The notes below the pieces were generated by a model. The model saw only the letters and a program-made list of their open reading frames with translations. It searched no databases and had not been told where the DNA came from. Below are positions 31,021-40,459 of a stretch of 44,503 nucleotides of DNA, piece by piece. A program made the translations under genes and the position numbers. Every line of letters begins with the position of its first letter. The first letter of the stretch is position 1. Origin of the DNA: Nostoc edaphicum CCNP1411 (GTDB lineage: Bacteria; Cyanobacteriota; Cyanobacteriia; Cyanobacteriales; Nostocaceae); the NCBI RefSeq assembly GCF_014023275.1, contig NZ_CP054693.1, positions 1 through 44,503 of the forward strand, written 5' to 3'.

Positions 31021-33891
31021 CTAAGAGCGAATTTCTCCATGTTGCCGAATGTGTTCAATTAACCGCTTGGTTTCACCACCGGCTAACTCTAGTTCCCTAA
31101 CATTACCCACCAAAATAAACAATTCCCTTGCCCTACTAACGGCTGTATTCAGCAAATTGGGTTTGCGGTTGAGGAACCAAAAACTATGCTCTTGGTGACA
31201 CTGGTAAGGAGAGAAGATGATGGCTGCTTTTTCTCCCCCCTGAAAGGTGTGAACTGTGCCAATATCATCCCAAGAAAAGTTTCGCCACCGATTAGAGAGT
31301 CGATACTTGAGCGCGTTAGCTTGCTGCGAAAACGGCGACATCACCCCAATTGTTTTTGAGTTGTCATTCGAGTTAGTAGAGTACCCATGTTTTAGCAAGG
31401 ACGCAATTATAGTTTCTACAGCATCAATTTCTTCGGGATTGGTGTGATTTAAGTGGCTTCCTTCAACGTGGTAAGCCAGCAGATGCTTGACCGTTGCAGT
31501 CTGCTGATCACCTGAAAGGATTTGCAGACCACCGGGATAGTTGGGGCTGCAAAACTGAATAATGGGTGGGGTGCAACGGTAATGATTAGAGAGAATAATG
31601 CCATTGCCTAAGTCGCCTTCTGTGCCATTAGCACCAGCAGCGCGATGATAAGCGGTAGCTGTGTATTTGGCAGTGGGGGCATAGCGATAGTAGTCTTCAT
31701 TCCCCATGCCCCGATCCAGAAAGGCGGTTTTCAGATATTGTTTGATAGTATCGTCGCAAAGGTTAACTATTGGCTCAATTTGTTGGGGGTCGCCTGCTAC
31801 TACTGCCTGTTGCGATCGCACTAGCAAAGGAAATAATTGGTGTATAAGAGTTGTCCCGGCTTCATCCACCAGTGCCAGCTTGATGATATTAGGCTGAAGA
31901 ATTGGCAACATATTACGCATTGATTGGAGGGTGGAGGTAATGACAGGGAAAATCAAGCTCAAGTCACGGTAGATGGCATCACTATCACTTTCTAACTTGA
32001 GCAATGCCTCTCCGTCGCCCGTCAAGACGCTGCCATAAGTTGACAATGCCCTCATAACGCTCTCCTTGCGTCGGAGAACTTCTTGCAATAGAAACGCCCA
32101 GGCACGTTGAAACAGTTCTAGCTGTAATTGGTGGTGGTCGCGGTAAAAAAGATTGTAGAAATCCCCTTGCGGGTAACTATCGATTTGTTTTTGAATTTGT
32201 TGATGTCTGAAAAGTTTTAGCTCTAGTTCATTATTAAAAGCTGTTAGTTGGGTTTGAACGGAAGTTACTTTCCGGTTAATATTCTGCCATTGCTGTGAAA
32301 AATCGAGTTTTTGGTTAACAGAGGTGACTGCTGTGATTAAACTAGGACGGTCAAGGGGGGTCTGAAAGGGATGCCCTGTCGCCAAGGTATTTAAAACAGC
32401 AGCGTTTATCCTATTTGCTAGACGCTTAAAAATTCGCTGATCCGTAGTAGCATTAAGCCAATCCAAGGCGCGTTTTGTAATGGAGTCGGACTCTTTTGCT
32501 AGTTCTCGTTCTGCCTGGAATAATGCTTCTCGTATTTGCTGGTAGGCATCAAGGGGAAAATTTGCATAATCAGACAAACTTGATAGCTGTTCAGTTAGGG
32601 CTTGGAACTCGGAATCAGTAACAGCAATCTCGTTATTGAGGGATTGAATTTCTACTTCCAATTGCGATCGCAGTTCGGTATCAGTAACTTTTTGAGCAGT
32701 ATTCAAGCGGTCTTGCTCTTGGAGTTGCTGAATTTCACTCTCGGCTTGCAGCAATTCAAGTTTGGCTTGTTGCCAAGAATCCTGATCAAATTCAGCATTA
32801 CGCAGCCAATCAGTGCTTGATTGGAGTTTGGGTAGGGTTTCCTTACGAATAATAGTTTGGTTGCCACCAGGAAGATAAAACTGTTGAGCAGGAGAATCTA
32901 TAGCCAGTCGTTGTTGGAATTTTTTAACGGTGCTGTTATTAGCGCCGACAAAGAATATTAAATTCTTTGCATCATCAAGACCCTGAACAAGCCGTAACGC
33001 CCGATTCACTACTTGCTGTGCTATGAGGTGGAGAAACACTTCTGTTTTTCCAGTTCCGGGTGGCCCACAAACAGCAGTTAGTAAGTTCTCTTGGGCGTGT
33101 TTCAGGACAGACGCTTGAAATTCATCAGGCGCATGGGACGGGAAAGCCCCCCAGAACATCACCTCATCTCTCGGTGATTGTGGCTGACCCCAGAGATACT
33201 GCATCGCTGGGTGAGTTTCAGTTAGCCATTCAGCCTTAGAGTCAGGTTGTTGGAGTTCCTTGAGTATTTCTTGTATATCTTGCTTAAGTAGGGCGTTATA
33301 GGGTGTAAAATCGCAGCGTAGCAAATAAGGTTGTCGAGAGGTTTTGTAGTTTCCTTGGGGTAAATCTACCAGTTCTAGAAAGTCTCGAAGTGTTGGGAAT
33401 CTTCCTTTAAATGTGTCTTCTAAGAATTTTAAAATTCCTGATGCAACAATCAGTGATTCGGCTTGTTCTTCCTCTAGTTTGTACAGCCGCATTAAATTAA
33501 CAATGACTGGCTGAAACTCGTATTCGGTCAAGTCCCAGCCAGTTTTGCGGTAATTACCTTTGAATATGGGTGAAATATCGATGGTGAACAGAGGCAAGTA
33601 TTTCAGCTTTTGGTCTTTGCCCTTGCCGTTGATTATATAGATTTGTGGGAAAGCAACAGCCATCTGAACATCATTTTTGTTCCCTCTTTTAGCTGCTTGT
33701 TGCTGTTGCTGGAATTGTGTAAATACTTCACTATCTAACAGTAGCTTGTTGGCAACCAGCTGCACTCCCTTATCTACTACTTTTGAATAGATATCTGAAG
33801 AACGCTCGACCTCAGCTTGAGTCAGTTCTTCTAACCTGATGTAGCCTAGCCAGGATTGTACTATCTGGATAAGTTTTTCTGACTCTAGCAT
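31021..33891 (-). CDS. SF1 DNA/RNA helicase (Dna2/NAM7-like, AAA_11/AAA_12)
   Basis: Helicase of 956 residues. Walker A 'CGPPGTGKTEVF' at about 275-286, Walker B 'LALVDEAGTTLIHQL' near 660, motif III 'VVAGDPQQIEPI', motif IV 'ILSNHYRCTPPIIQFCSPNY', motif V 'GTVHTFQGGEKAAIIFSPYQ' and motif VI 'NTAVSRARELFILVGN'. Between Walker A and B is a long coiled-coil insertion (about 370-600). The first 270 residues are a family-specific N-terminal part without a named domain. The frame is intact over 2.9 kb, in contrast to rep. It stands alone; many such large helicases occur in defence islands, but no partner gene is present. Confidence 0.85.
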   Translation of the reverse strand: MLESEKLIQIVQSWLGYIRLEELTQAEVERSSDIYSKVVDKGVQLVANKLLLDSEVFTQFQQQQQAAKRGNKNDVQMAVAFPQIYIINGKGKDQKLKYLPLFTIDISPIFKGNYRKTGWDLTEYEFQPVIVNLMRLYKLEEEQAESLIVASGILKFLEDTFKGRFPTLRDFLELVDLPQGNYKTSRQPYLLRCDFTPYNALLKQDIQEILKELQQPDSKAEWLTETHPAMQYLWGQPQSPRDEVMFWGAFPSHAPDEFQASVLKHAQENLLTAVCGPPGTGKTEVFLHLIAQQVVNRALRLVQGLDDAKNLIFFVGANNSTVKKFQQRLAIDSPAQQFYLPGGNQTIIRKETLPKLQSSTDWLRNAEFDQDSWQQAKLELLQAESEIQQLQEQDRLNTAQKVTDTELRSQLEVEIQSLNNEIAVTDSEFQALTEQLSSLSDYANFPLDAYQQIREALFQAERELAKESDSITKRALDWLNATTDQRIFKRLANRINAAVLNTLATGHPFQTPLDRPSLITAVTSVNQKLDFSQQWQNINRKVTSVQTQLTAFNNELELKLFRHQQIQKQIDSYPQGDFYNLFYRDHHQLQLELFQRAWAFLLQEVLRRKESVMRALSTYGSVLTGDGEALLKLESDSDAIYRDLSLIFPVITSTLQSMRNMLPILQPNIIKLALVDEAGTTLIHQLFPLLVRSQQAVVAGDPQQIEPIVNLCDDTIKQYLKTAFLDRGMGNEDYYRYAPTAKYTATAYHRAAGANGTEGDLGNGIILSNHYRCTPPIIQFCSPNYPGGLQILSGDQQTATVKHLLAYHVEGSHLNHTNPEEIDAVETIIASLLKHGYSTNSNDNSKTIGVMSPFSQQANALKYRLSNRWRNFSWDDIGTVHTFQGGEKAAIIFSPYQCHQEHSFWFLNRKPNLLNTAVSRARELFILVGNVRELELAGGETKRLIEHIRQHGEIRS

Positions 33892-34023
33892 AGGAACACT
33901 TGTGGGAGCGACTGTACTACTGGTACTCTCCTTAACTTAATATTTTTTGTCGTTTATCGCCAACATACCGAAGTAGTCAGCAGTTTTCCACAAAAAAATT
34001 AACAATTATAATGGCTCATAACG

Positions 34024-34413
34024 CTATGAAAGCGTTTCCACGCCAGAATAGTTAAGAATTTTCGCGTCAACAGTTAACATTGGACACCCATGATTTCTGG
34101 CTGTAGCTACAATAATTTGGTCAAAAGGGTCACTATGAAATCCGCTTAATTGAGTTGAATCAACCACTATCGGTAGCGTCAAATTTAATAGCTGTACTCC
34201 GGGATAAGCCAAAGCTGTTTCCAACCATTCATTAACTGAACAAGAAAAAACCAGCCGATTTTTTTCTACTAATTTGGCGACCTCCCAACAAGAAACAATA
34301 CTTACTCCTAAACCCTGAGATTGATATTCTTCTATCCACTCTCGATACTTTGTAGTTAGTCTGGAGTTATCGTCAACCCACCAAACCCAGATATGGGTAT
34401 CAAGTACGATCAT
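34024..34413 (-). CDS. VapC-like PIN-domain toxin
   Basis: PIN ribonuclease of 129 residues. 'MIVLDTHIWVWW' gives the first active-site Asp, 'SCWEVAKL' the Glu, and 'DPFDQIIVATARNHGCPMLT' followed by 'VDAKI' the later Asp residues, all present. ATG 34413 overlaps the antitoxin stop by four bases (ATGA). PIN toxins of this group cut tRNA or rRNA. Confidence 0.9.
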   Translation of the reverse strand: MIVLDTHIWVWWVDDNSRLTTKYREWIEEYQSQGLGVSIVSCWEVAKLVEKNRLVFSCSVNEWLETALAYPGVQLLNLTLPIVVDSTQLSGFHSDPFDQIIVATARNHGCPMLTVDAKILNYSGVETLS

Positions 34414-34649
34414 TGCAAAACTTCCCAATCTGACAAGGCAACGGGTTCTGTTGGATCATCGTAACGGATTACTTTACCGCGCAGTGGATAAAGATTTGTT
34501 TCTGGTTGGCTAGGCGCTGCTCCTTGAAGTTGTGGAGTTTTAGCTGACAGAATAATCACCTCCACAGCATCCCCCGCATGAAAAGGTAAGCCCCGTAGCA
34601 TCAAAGTTCCATCTTCCGTTAAAACAGCTTCTATTTTGTGAGCTTCCAT
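34410..34649 (-). CDS. VapB-like antitoxin
   Basis: Protein of 79 residues preceding the PIN toxin. 'MEAHKIEAVLTEDGTLMLRG' and 'LPFHAGDAVEVIIL' form an AbrB/VapB-like beta fold; the C-terminal part is unstructured and would wrap the toxin. AGGAG about seven bases before ATG 34649. It should autoregulate the pair with VapC. Confidence 0.8.
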   Translation of the reverse strand: MEAHKIEAVLTEDGTLMLRGLPFHAGDAVEVIILSAKTPQLQGAAPSQPETNLYPLRGKVIRYDDPTEPVALSDWEVLQ

Positions 34650-34801
34650 CTTACTACTCCTATTTGTTAATGGAGAAAAAGAGAAACGGATCTTACTTTC
34701 TCTAGTTTTTTTATTATGGCACTTTGGCTCCCCTGACTTTTTAGCCGTAACTTGCGTAAGTCATGATTTCGAGAGAACCGGGGAGCAGTGGCAACTTGAG
34801 C

Positions 34802-35911
34802 TTACTCAACATTTGTCAGCGTCTCCAGTTGTGCAAGTAGTTTCTCTATTTGCTTGCGCTTCTTGGGGTCTGACCAAATACGCGACTTTCTTAGTTTGGT
34901 AGTCGCAGCAGTAAAGCGCTCTTTATAATCGTTCGACTCGGTGTTTGCGGTAGAGGCTGGGCTTTTCTTCTCAATAATGCGCTGTCTGATTTCACTTAAA
35001 GACCAGTTGTTAGCAAGAGCTTGTTCTAAAAATGCAACGCGCTCATCTAATTTCTGAATCTGGGCGATGGCTTTAGCTTTGGTGTACTCAAGTGAGCCTT
35101 CCCTTAGCGCATCAAGGATATCTTCTGGGAGGTTGAGCAAGGGCAGGCGGTTCTTAACGAAAGATTCCCAGGTCATTAACCCTAAGCCAAGAAACACTCC
35201 TTCAACGATTTTGAGGTCTGGGTTTAATGCCTGCTCCTGGTTGAGGTCGGAATTATCTGTTTCGGTTTCGCCCATAACGTTATGGGTAGATAAGTCAATA
35301 TCACCTTCATCGTCGCTGATAGCGTTATTGGTAGAATCATTTTCAACTCCACCCATAACGTTATGGGTAGGTTCATCACCTTCGCCATCGTGTGCGCCCA
35401 TAACGTTATGGGTAACTGTAGATGCTTTTTTTTCTAGGCGTTGTAGACGATACAGGAATGGGGGTATCTCCTCAACACTTCGACCTAGTTTGAGAGACAG
35501 CAGTTGCAGGATACCTTCGGTTTCCTCAACTGGGTTAAGGTCTTCTCGCAGTAAATTTTCTATAAGTGCAAATTGAAAAGCTGCGTTGTCATCTAATTCT
35601 CTGATGACGACGGGGACAACTTTTAGCCCAATACTTAAGGCAGCACGATAGCGGCGTTCTCCTGCGACTAATTCGTGTTTCTCTCCATCAAGAGGGCGTA
35701 CCAACAAGGGCTGCAAGATGCCATGCTGTTTGATGGATTCAGTTAACTGCTTTAATGCTTCAGAATCAAAGTAACGGCGTGGTTGATTCGGCGGCAGAAT
35801 AATCTGGTCTAATGGGATGGTCACTTGAGAATCGGCATTATTGATGCCTGTCGTATCCCAAGGTACATCAATTTTGCTTTTGAGGGGTTGACTGGTTTTA
35901 GTGCGTCTCAT
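34802..35911 (-). CDS. parB: ParB family partition protein with embedded palindromes
   Basis: Centromere-binding CTPase of 369 residues. ParB N-terminal domain: 'IPLDQIILPPNQPRRYFDSE', 'GILQPLLVRP', 'LVAGERRYRAAL' (CTP/arginine box), 'ALIENLLREDLNPVEETEG'. The expected central HTH is hard to see because residues about 165-230 are an insertion with repeated 'THNVMG', encoded by the palindrome CCCATAACGTTATGGG. A C-terminal helical part follows ('ILDALREGSLEYTKAKAIAQ', 'RKRKQIEKLLAQLETL'-like). Start overlaps the parA stop by four bases. The palindromes are therefore inside the transcribed par operon. Confidence 0.85.
   Translation of the reverse strand: MRRTKTSQPLKSKIDVPWDTTGINNADSQVTIPLDQIILPPNQPRRYFDSEALKQLTESIKQHGILQPLLVRPLDGEKHELVAGERRYRAALSIGLKVVPVVIRELDDNAAFQFALIENLLREDLNPVEETEGILQLLSLKLGRSVEEIPPFLYRLQRLEKKASTVTHNVMGAHDGEGDEPTHNVMGGVENDSTNNAISDDEGDIDLSTHNVMGETETDNSDLNQEQALNPDLKIVEGVFLGLGLMTWESFVKNRLPLLNLPEDILDALREGSLEYTKAKAIAQIQKLDERVAFLEQALANNWSLSEIRQRIIEKKSPASTANTESNDYKERFTAATTKLRKSRIWSDPKKRKQIEKLLAQLETLTNVE
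35271..35412. promoter_or_regulatory. Candidate intragenic parS cluster
   Basis: Three perfect copies of the 16-bp palindrome CCCATAACGTTATGGG at 35271-35286, 35352-35367 (18 bp with its flanks) and 35397-35412, plus a degenerate one at 35320-35333. All lie in parB, where ParB-family parS sites are often found. The palindrome is not seen elsewhere in the window and differs from the chromosomal parS. Confidence 0.65.
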
Positions 35912-36663
35912 TTTAATGATTCTAAACTAACGGCTATTTTTTTCAAGATTTGGACAGATGGGTGCTTTGGTTCATACACAGCAAGGGGCATTCGTTCTTC
36001 TGAAGCATCAACAAAAGCAGTGGAGCGAGGAATCGGGGCAAAGACAGTTCCGGCGCTTGCTAGTTGTTCGGTGATGGCTGCTAGGGTACGAGTGTCCTGG
36101 GAGTTACGGGCATCGTATTTTGTCGGCACAAATCCCGCTATTTGCAGTTTCCGGTTAGGTTTGTTGCGTACTGTAGCAACCGTTTTTAGTAATTCGCCTG
36201 TTCCCTCAAAGGCTTTGAAATGGGTTTCTAGGGGAACGAGAACATGGGTGGCAGCTACAAGGGAGATGTAAGAGAGTAAACCTAAGCTGGGAGGGCAATC
36301 TATGAGGATGAAATCGTAATTCTCTTGGATTGGCTCGATGGCTTCTTTCAGGCGAAAATCGCGCATGGAAGCACTAACCAATTGCATTTCTGCCGTAGAA
36401 AGAGAGATGTTGGCAGGGGCTAAATCCATACCATGAATCCCCTCATGGATTGGCAGGGGTTGTTCATCCACAATAGCATTGTTGACGGTTTGCTCTATCT
36501 CTCTTGGAACCAAGCCCATAAAAATAGTTAAGCTGGCTTGGGGGTCTATGTCGATGAGCAGAACACGATGACCCAATTGCGCTATTTGGTAGCCCAAGTT
36601 TTGGGTAAGGGTGGTTTTGGCAACACCTCCCGCCTGATTAAAAACTGCGATGATTCGGCTCAT
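35908..36663 (-). CDS. parA: ParA family partition ATPase
   Basis: Partition ATPase of 251 residues. Deviant Walker A 'NQAGGVAKTTL' near residue 8, Walker A' 'LLIDIDPQASLT', Walker B 'YDFILIDCPPSLGLLSYISL', then 'AATHVLVPLETHFKAFEGTG'. No N-terminal HTH extension, so it is a type Ib-like or chromosomal-type short ParA. I prefer ATG 36663 (directly before 'SRIIAVFN'); ATG 36687 adds eight residues and has no better ribosome-binding site. First gene of the par operon; it moves plasmids by gradients on the nucleoid together with ParB. Confidence 0.9.
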   Translation of the reverse strand: MSRIIAVFNQAGGVAKTTLTQNLGYQIAQLGHRVLLIDIDPQASLTIFMGLVPREIEQTVNNAIVDEQPLPIHEGIHGMDLAPANISLSTAEMQLVSASMRDFRLKEAIEPIQENYDFILIDCPPSLGLLSYISLVAATHVLVPLETHFKAFEGTGELLKTVATVRNKPNRKLQIAGFVPTKYDARNSQDTRTLAAITEQLASAGTVFAPIPRSTAFVDASEERMPLAVYEPKHPSVQILKKIAVSLESLK

Positions 36664-36687
36664 AAGTGAGTGGTTTACCTGCACCAT

Positions 36688-37187
36688 TACAACTTAAGAT
36701 AACGGTAATACGCCAATCGGCAATATTTATTTTTATTTTGGGTAAATCTCACCACCAATATACAATTCATCCGCAGTTAAATCTTTAATTCCAGTGATGG
36801 CTTTTGCGAGCGCTTGTGCAATTAGGAGTAGAGTTACAGAAAGTGTCACCAGAGGCAAAGTAATGAATAAAGTACCGAATTTTATTGAGGAGTTGGAACT
36901 TTATCCACTTTGATTCTTGTTCAGTGAGTAAAAAGGGTTGAACAGCACATAAAAATCGCTCTTTAGTTCCGACTCCAATTCAAATCGTAACTTTTTAGCA
37001 ATGGGGAGCGAGCGCTATTCCAAATCATCATAAAAGCTGAAATGCTTTTCTCGTAATACTTACAGGCTACTTTACCCCTCCCAGGTGATAGCTTCAGTAA
37101 CAACCCTAATGGCAGGTTTTAAGCACTAAACTGCTAGCTCATCTTCCAGATCCTGACAACTTTTTGGTTTGGTGGCACTCCTGAAAG
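36688..37187. other. 500-bp gap upstream of parA
   Basis: Probably holds the par promoter. On the minus strand a frame of about 40 codons without ATG ('TLLLIAQALAKAITGIKDLT', stop at 36733) has GTG 36849 or TTG 36858 as the only starts; it reads like a small membrane peptide but is weakly supported. Nothing else is recognised. Confidence 0.35.
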
Positions 37188-39485
37188 TTAATACAGAAAG
37201 CTACTAACCAACCACAACAATATAAACGTCACTACAGTAGAAAACTGATTCGATGATAAATTGAGGAATGGTGTTTGTGGTAAGAGCCAGCCAGCAATTA
37301 GTCCCCCAGCGATTAAGCCAATTATTAAACTGACCAGGGTGAACAAAACTGCTCGACAAAATTTGCGTTCCTTGCGATGGAGAAAGAAAATACTGATGCC
37401 TGTCCCGACCACCAATGCTAACTGCAAAACCAGATCGCCTCCCTCTGGGTAAAACACACTAATAGAACTCAAACCAAGAAACCAAGCTCCAGGTAATAGC
37501 ACATCTGTTGCTGTTGCCTGAACCACCATTCGTGGCATCAAACCAATCACCCACTTGGCACCTAACAATAGAGCCTGTAGAAGTGAGATTTTATTTTTAG
37601 GCAAGTTCCGAAGCAACAAATGAGGGCTTTTCTGCCTTAGTAAGTAACTGAACTCGTCTGGCATCTTAATAGCGAGTACAGGTTGCCCTGTCATAAAGCC
37701 TTGAAAGATGTAGTCTTTTAATTCACTATCTTCAGAAGCTCGCTTAAATAATAAGGAGAGCATCGAATTAGCAAGTTTAGGAAGAAAACTGTGATGCTGT
37801 CTTGCTATTTCTAATTGCAGTCTGCCTACAGATCCCCAAACAGCCGTGACTAGTAAATCTTGGAGTGCAGTACGAATTGTATGCGCTTGATTGCCCGTAA
37901 GGGTTGAAATCAAACGAACACGCAACCAGTCCGGCATATAGCCATAACGAAACCAGGGTAAGCGAGCCAGATCAGTTAACTGACAAGCTTGGAGGACGGT
38001 GCGTCCTTCTTCAGTGTGCAGCGTATGGCCGAGGTATAGGGTGAGATTCCATTGCATCTTTGGGAAGATAGCGCAAGCGCTCAGCAAGAGGTAACCATCT
38101 CTGCCCAAATAGTGGTGTAGGGATTTCAAAACTTCATCAATTAGCAATGAGTCTGGTGGATCTCGTTCAATCCAGCGGCGCGAGCGCATTTTCAAATCTT
38201 CTGGGAAAGGTGCCCTAATATTTTTTGAAGGTTCATAAAGCGATTCTCCAGATTGAATGCTACGTATCAAATCCATCAACCCTTCAGGTGTGGCGGGTTG
38301 AAAGATGAACTTCTGAGATAATTCCAGTTCTTGATATCCCCAGTGTTCCGACGGTTTTGGGGTTAACACAGCGCGAACACTCCAACTCGAAAACAGATCG
38401 TTCCAAGGCTCGAGTTCACCAGTGCGTGAACTAAACAATCCTTCAGCTTCTGAGAATATGATCAGGCAATACTCACTGTACTTTGCCGCAATTTCGTTGA
38501 GCGTGCGGGGAAGCTCTTTTCCTGTCATAGGAAAGCAGACACGAGGATCGCTGTCAAAGTAGTAACCTTTGATGAAAACTTCATTTTTGATCAGCCTGTC
38601 GATCATTTCCTTAACAAATCTCGCCTGATGGTCGCTATGATTGGCGCGATCTATTAGCACCAAATATTCAGGTACAACCTGACGATAGCGATATACTGGC
38701 GCAAACCAACCTCCTTGCCATATACTTTTTTCTAGCGTCCTATTAATATCGAGTTCGCTGGATGGTATCCGGATGCGTTGCCTCAAACCTTGAGCAATAA
38801 GTACAAACAAAACCTTGGGAAACAATTCCTCATCTAAGCCTGCAATAGATATTTGGTCAAGTTGAGGCTGTTGATTGGTCGCATGGCGCAAGAGAAATAA
38901 ACGCGCCTGCCAAAACCACCACAGTCGCCAGACGAAGAAAGTAACAAAGGATAAAAACAGAAGCATTAGTAATACTTCCAGTATGATCTGCCATCCCGTG
39001 AGCTGGCTTGTAGGTTGAAATATTGGAGGTTTAGGTATTAGGGGTTCAGGTTGGAACGGCACTAACATTAGAACAAGCCCACCCATAACAGCAAGGAGAG
39101 CAATCACCGCGAGCCACCACCTTTTCCACGTCCGCCACTGCTTCTTAATCTTGTGTAACTCCTGCTGTAGTTCCTCAGCCTTAATGTCTACGGGTCCAGC
39201 CTGGCTCACGATGAAACCCATGCGTTGCAGCCATTGGTCAAATCGTCGATAGAAATCTTCTTGCTCAGTTGGTGAATGACAAACCAATGGACTCAGAAGA
39301 CTTTTGAATCTTTGAGGTCGGTCGAGATTCTCTCCTTGGGCGATCAAGGCAAGTATAAGGTCTTGGACAGCAATATACTGTGATAGGCCGATTTTATAGC
39401 CTGCATCGCGCAGCTCATCAATGAACTCGATTAGCACCTCTGGAGTTAGCCAACCTGGGTTTACTTCTTGCGGTTGTCTATCCAT
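37188..39485 (-). CDS. Conflict system gene 4: vWA-like membrane protein
   Basis: Protein of 765 residues. N-terminal helical part (10-110, 'LTPEVLIEFIDELRDAGYKI', 'LSQYIAVQDLILALIAQGEN'), two membrane helices (about 122-144, 168-192), then a vWA-like alpha/beta region ('YLVLIDRANHSDHQARFVKE', 'VFIKGYYFDSDPRVC', 'YCLIIFSEAEGLFS'), without a clean MIDAS D-x-S-x-S. A helical region follows ('WNLTLYLGHTLHTEEGRTVL', 'LARLPWFRYGYMPDWLRV'), and three or four C-terminal membrane helices. Partner of the MoxR ATPase, which it overlaps by 25 bases. In published MoxR-vWA conflict systems such a protein is a membrane-linked chaperone target or effector platform. Confidence 0.7.
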   Translation of the reverse strand: MDRQPQEVNPGWLTPEVLIEFIDELRDAGYKIGLSQYIAVQDLILALIAQGENLDRPQRFKSLLSPLVCHSPTEQEDFYRRFDQWLQRMGFIVSQAGPVDIKAEELQQELHKIKKQWRTWKRWWLAVIALLAVMGGLVLMLVPFQPEPLIPKPPIFQPTSQLTGWQIILEVLLMLLFLSFVTFFVWRLWWFWQARLFLLRHATNQQPQLDQISIAGLDEELFPKVLFVLIAQGLRQRIRIPSSELDINRTLEKSIWQGGWFAPVYRYRQVVPEYLVLIDRANHSDHQARFVKEMIDRLIKNEVFIKGYYFDSDPRVCFPMTGKELPRTLNEIAAKYSEYCLIIFSEAEGLFSSRTGELEPWNDLFSSWSVRAVLTPKPSEHWGYQELELSQKFIFQPATPEGLMDLIRSIQSGESLYEPSKNIRAPFPEDLKMRSRRWIERDPPDSLLIDEVLKSLHHYLGRDGYLLLSACAIFPKMQWNLTLYLGHTLHTEEGRTVLQACQLTDLARLPWFRYGYMPDWLRVRLISTLTGNQAHTIRTALQDLLVTAVWGSVGRLQLEIARQHHSFLPKLANSMLSLLFKRASEDSELKDYIFQGFMTGQPVLAIKMPDEFSYLLRQKSPHLLLRNLPKNKISLLQALLLGAKWVIGLMPRMVVQATATDVLLPGAWFLGLSSISVFYPEGGDLVLQLALVVGTGISIFFLHRKERKFCRAVLFTLVSLIIGLIAGGLIAGWLLPQTPFLNLSSNQFSTVVTFILLWLVSSFLY

Positions 39486-40459
39486 TGCTTGACTATCTTC
39501 TTAGCTTTATCTTGATCCTCTGCCGTTTTGATTAAATTGCTGAGTGTTCGCTGAACTAGTTCTGGCTGAGTAAGCGGATTCTCTTGACGATTGGATATTT
39601 CTCGCAGCGCGATCATCCAACCTAAGAGTTCAGCAGTTGCAGGTTTCTTGCGTAAGCCACTTGAAGTTGCTCTTAGCTCGAAAAACAGATCTAGAGCGGT
39701 GTTGAGAAACTCACTACTAGCCCCAGAGTATAAACCTAATCGGTTAGCAACAATTTCCGCTAGGCGATCGCGATTTGGAAACGGAATATGGTAGTAAATG
39801 CAGCGCCGTAAAAAAGCGTCCGGCAGGTCTTTTTCAGAATTGCTGGTAATAATAATAAATGGCTGTAATTCAGGATTGGCTAAGATTTGGGCATTCCCTA
39901 GTTCCAATATCCGAAAATACATCTGATCCAATTCGTTGAGGATATCATTGGGAAAATCACGGGGTGCTTTATCTACTTCGTCAATGAGAACGATAGAGCG
40001 TCTTTTACCAGGATGCACAAAATATGGCGGGAGAAATTCTACAACTTCAGACTTTTCTCTAGTCAGCAAAATTGCAGTGCCTAAAGCACAATAGGTCAAA
40101 TATTTGAGAGTGTTTCTATTAGCTATACCGCTGTATGCATCTTGAAATTGCTTTAAACTGTCATAAGTGTAAAATAAATCGCGAGCTGTACTTGTAGATT
40201 TGGTTTCAAATTTGAGTGGCTCTTCAAAACCGAGTTCCCAAGCAAGGCTATAGGCAAATTGAGTTTTACCAATACCGGGTTCCCCAGTGAGTAAAAGTGG
40301 TTGTCCTAGCAGCAAAGCAACATTACAAGCATCAACCAATCCTGCATCTGCAATGTAGTTTTCTGGCATCATCATTTGTGAACGCCGTGATACTGGCAAA
40401 GTTGTTGGTACATCGCTTCGCTGCCTTTTTCCATCACCAACATAAAAAGGAAACTTCAT
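39461..40459 (-). CDS. Conflict system gene 3: MoxR-like AAA+ ATPase
   Basis: AAA+ ATPase of 332 residues of the MoxR/CbbQ type. Walker A 'LLLTGEPGIGKTQ' (about 55-67), Walker B 'SIVLIDEVDKAPRDFPN' (about 162), sensor 1 'FIIITSNSEKDLPDAFLRR' with the Arg finger, then a helical lid domain ('LRKKPATAELLGWMIALREI'). ATG 40459 overlaps the previous stop by four bases; the frame's earlier codons read through that gene. MoxR proteins act with vWA partners as chaperones or NTP-gated switches. Confidence 0.85.
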   Translation of the reverse strand: MKFPFYVGDGKRQRSDVPTTLPVSRRSQMMMPENYIADAGLVDACNVALLLGQPLLLTGEPGIGKTQFAYSLAWELGFEEPLKFETKSTSTARDLFYTYDSLKQFQDAYSGIANRNTLKYLTYCALGTAILLTREKSEVVEFLPPYFVHPGKRRSIVLIDEVDKAPRDFPNDILNELDQMYFRILELGNAQILANPELQPFIIITSNSEKDLPDAFLRRCIYYHIPFPNRDRLAEIVANRLGLYSGASSEFLNTALDLFFELRATSSGLRKKPATAELLGWMIALREISNRQENPLTQPELVQRTLSNLIKTAEDQDKAKKIVKQWIDNRKK

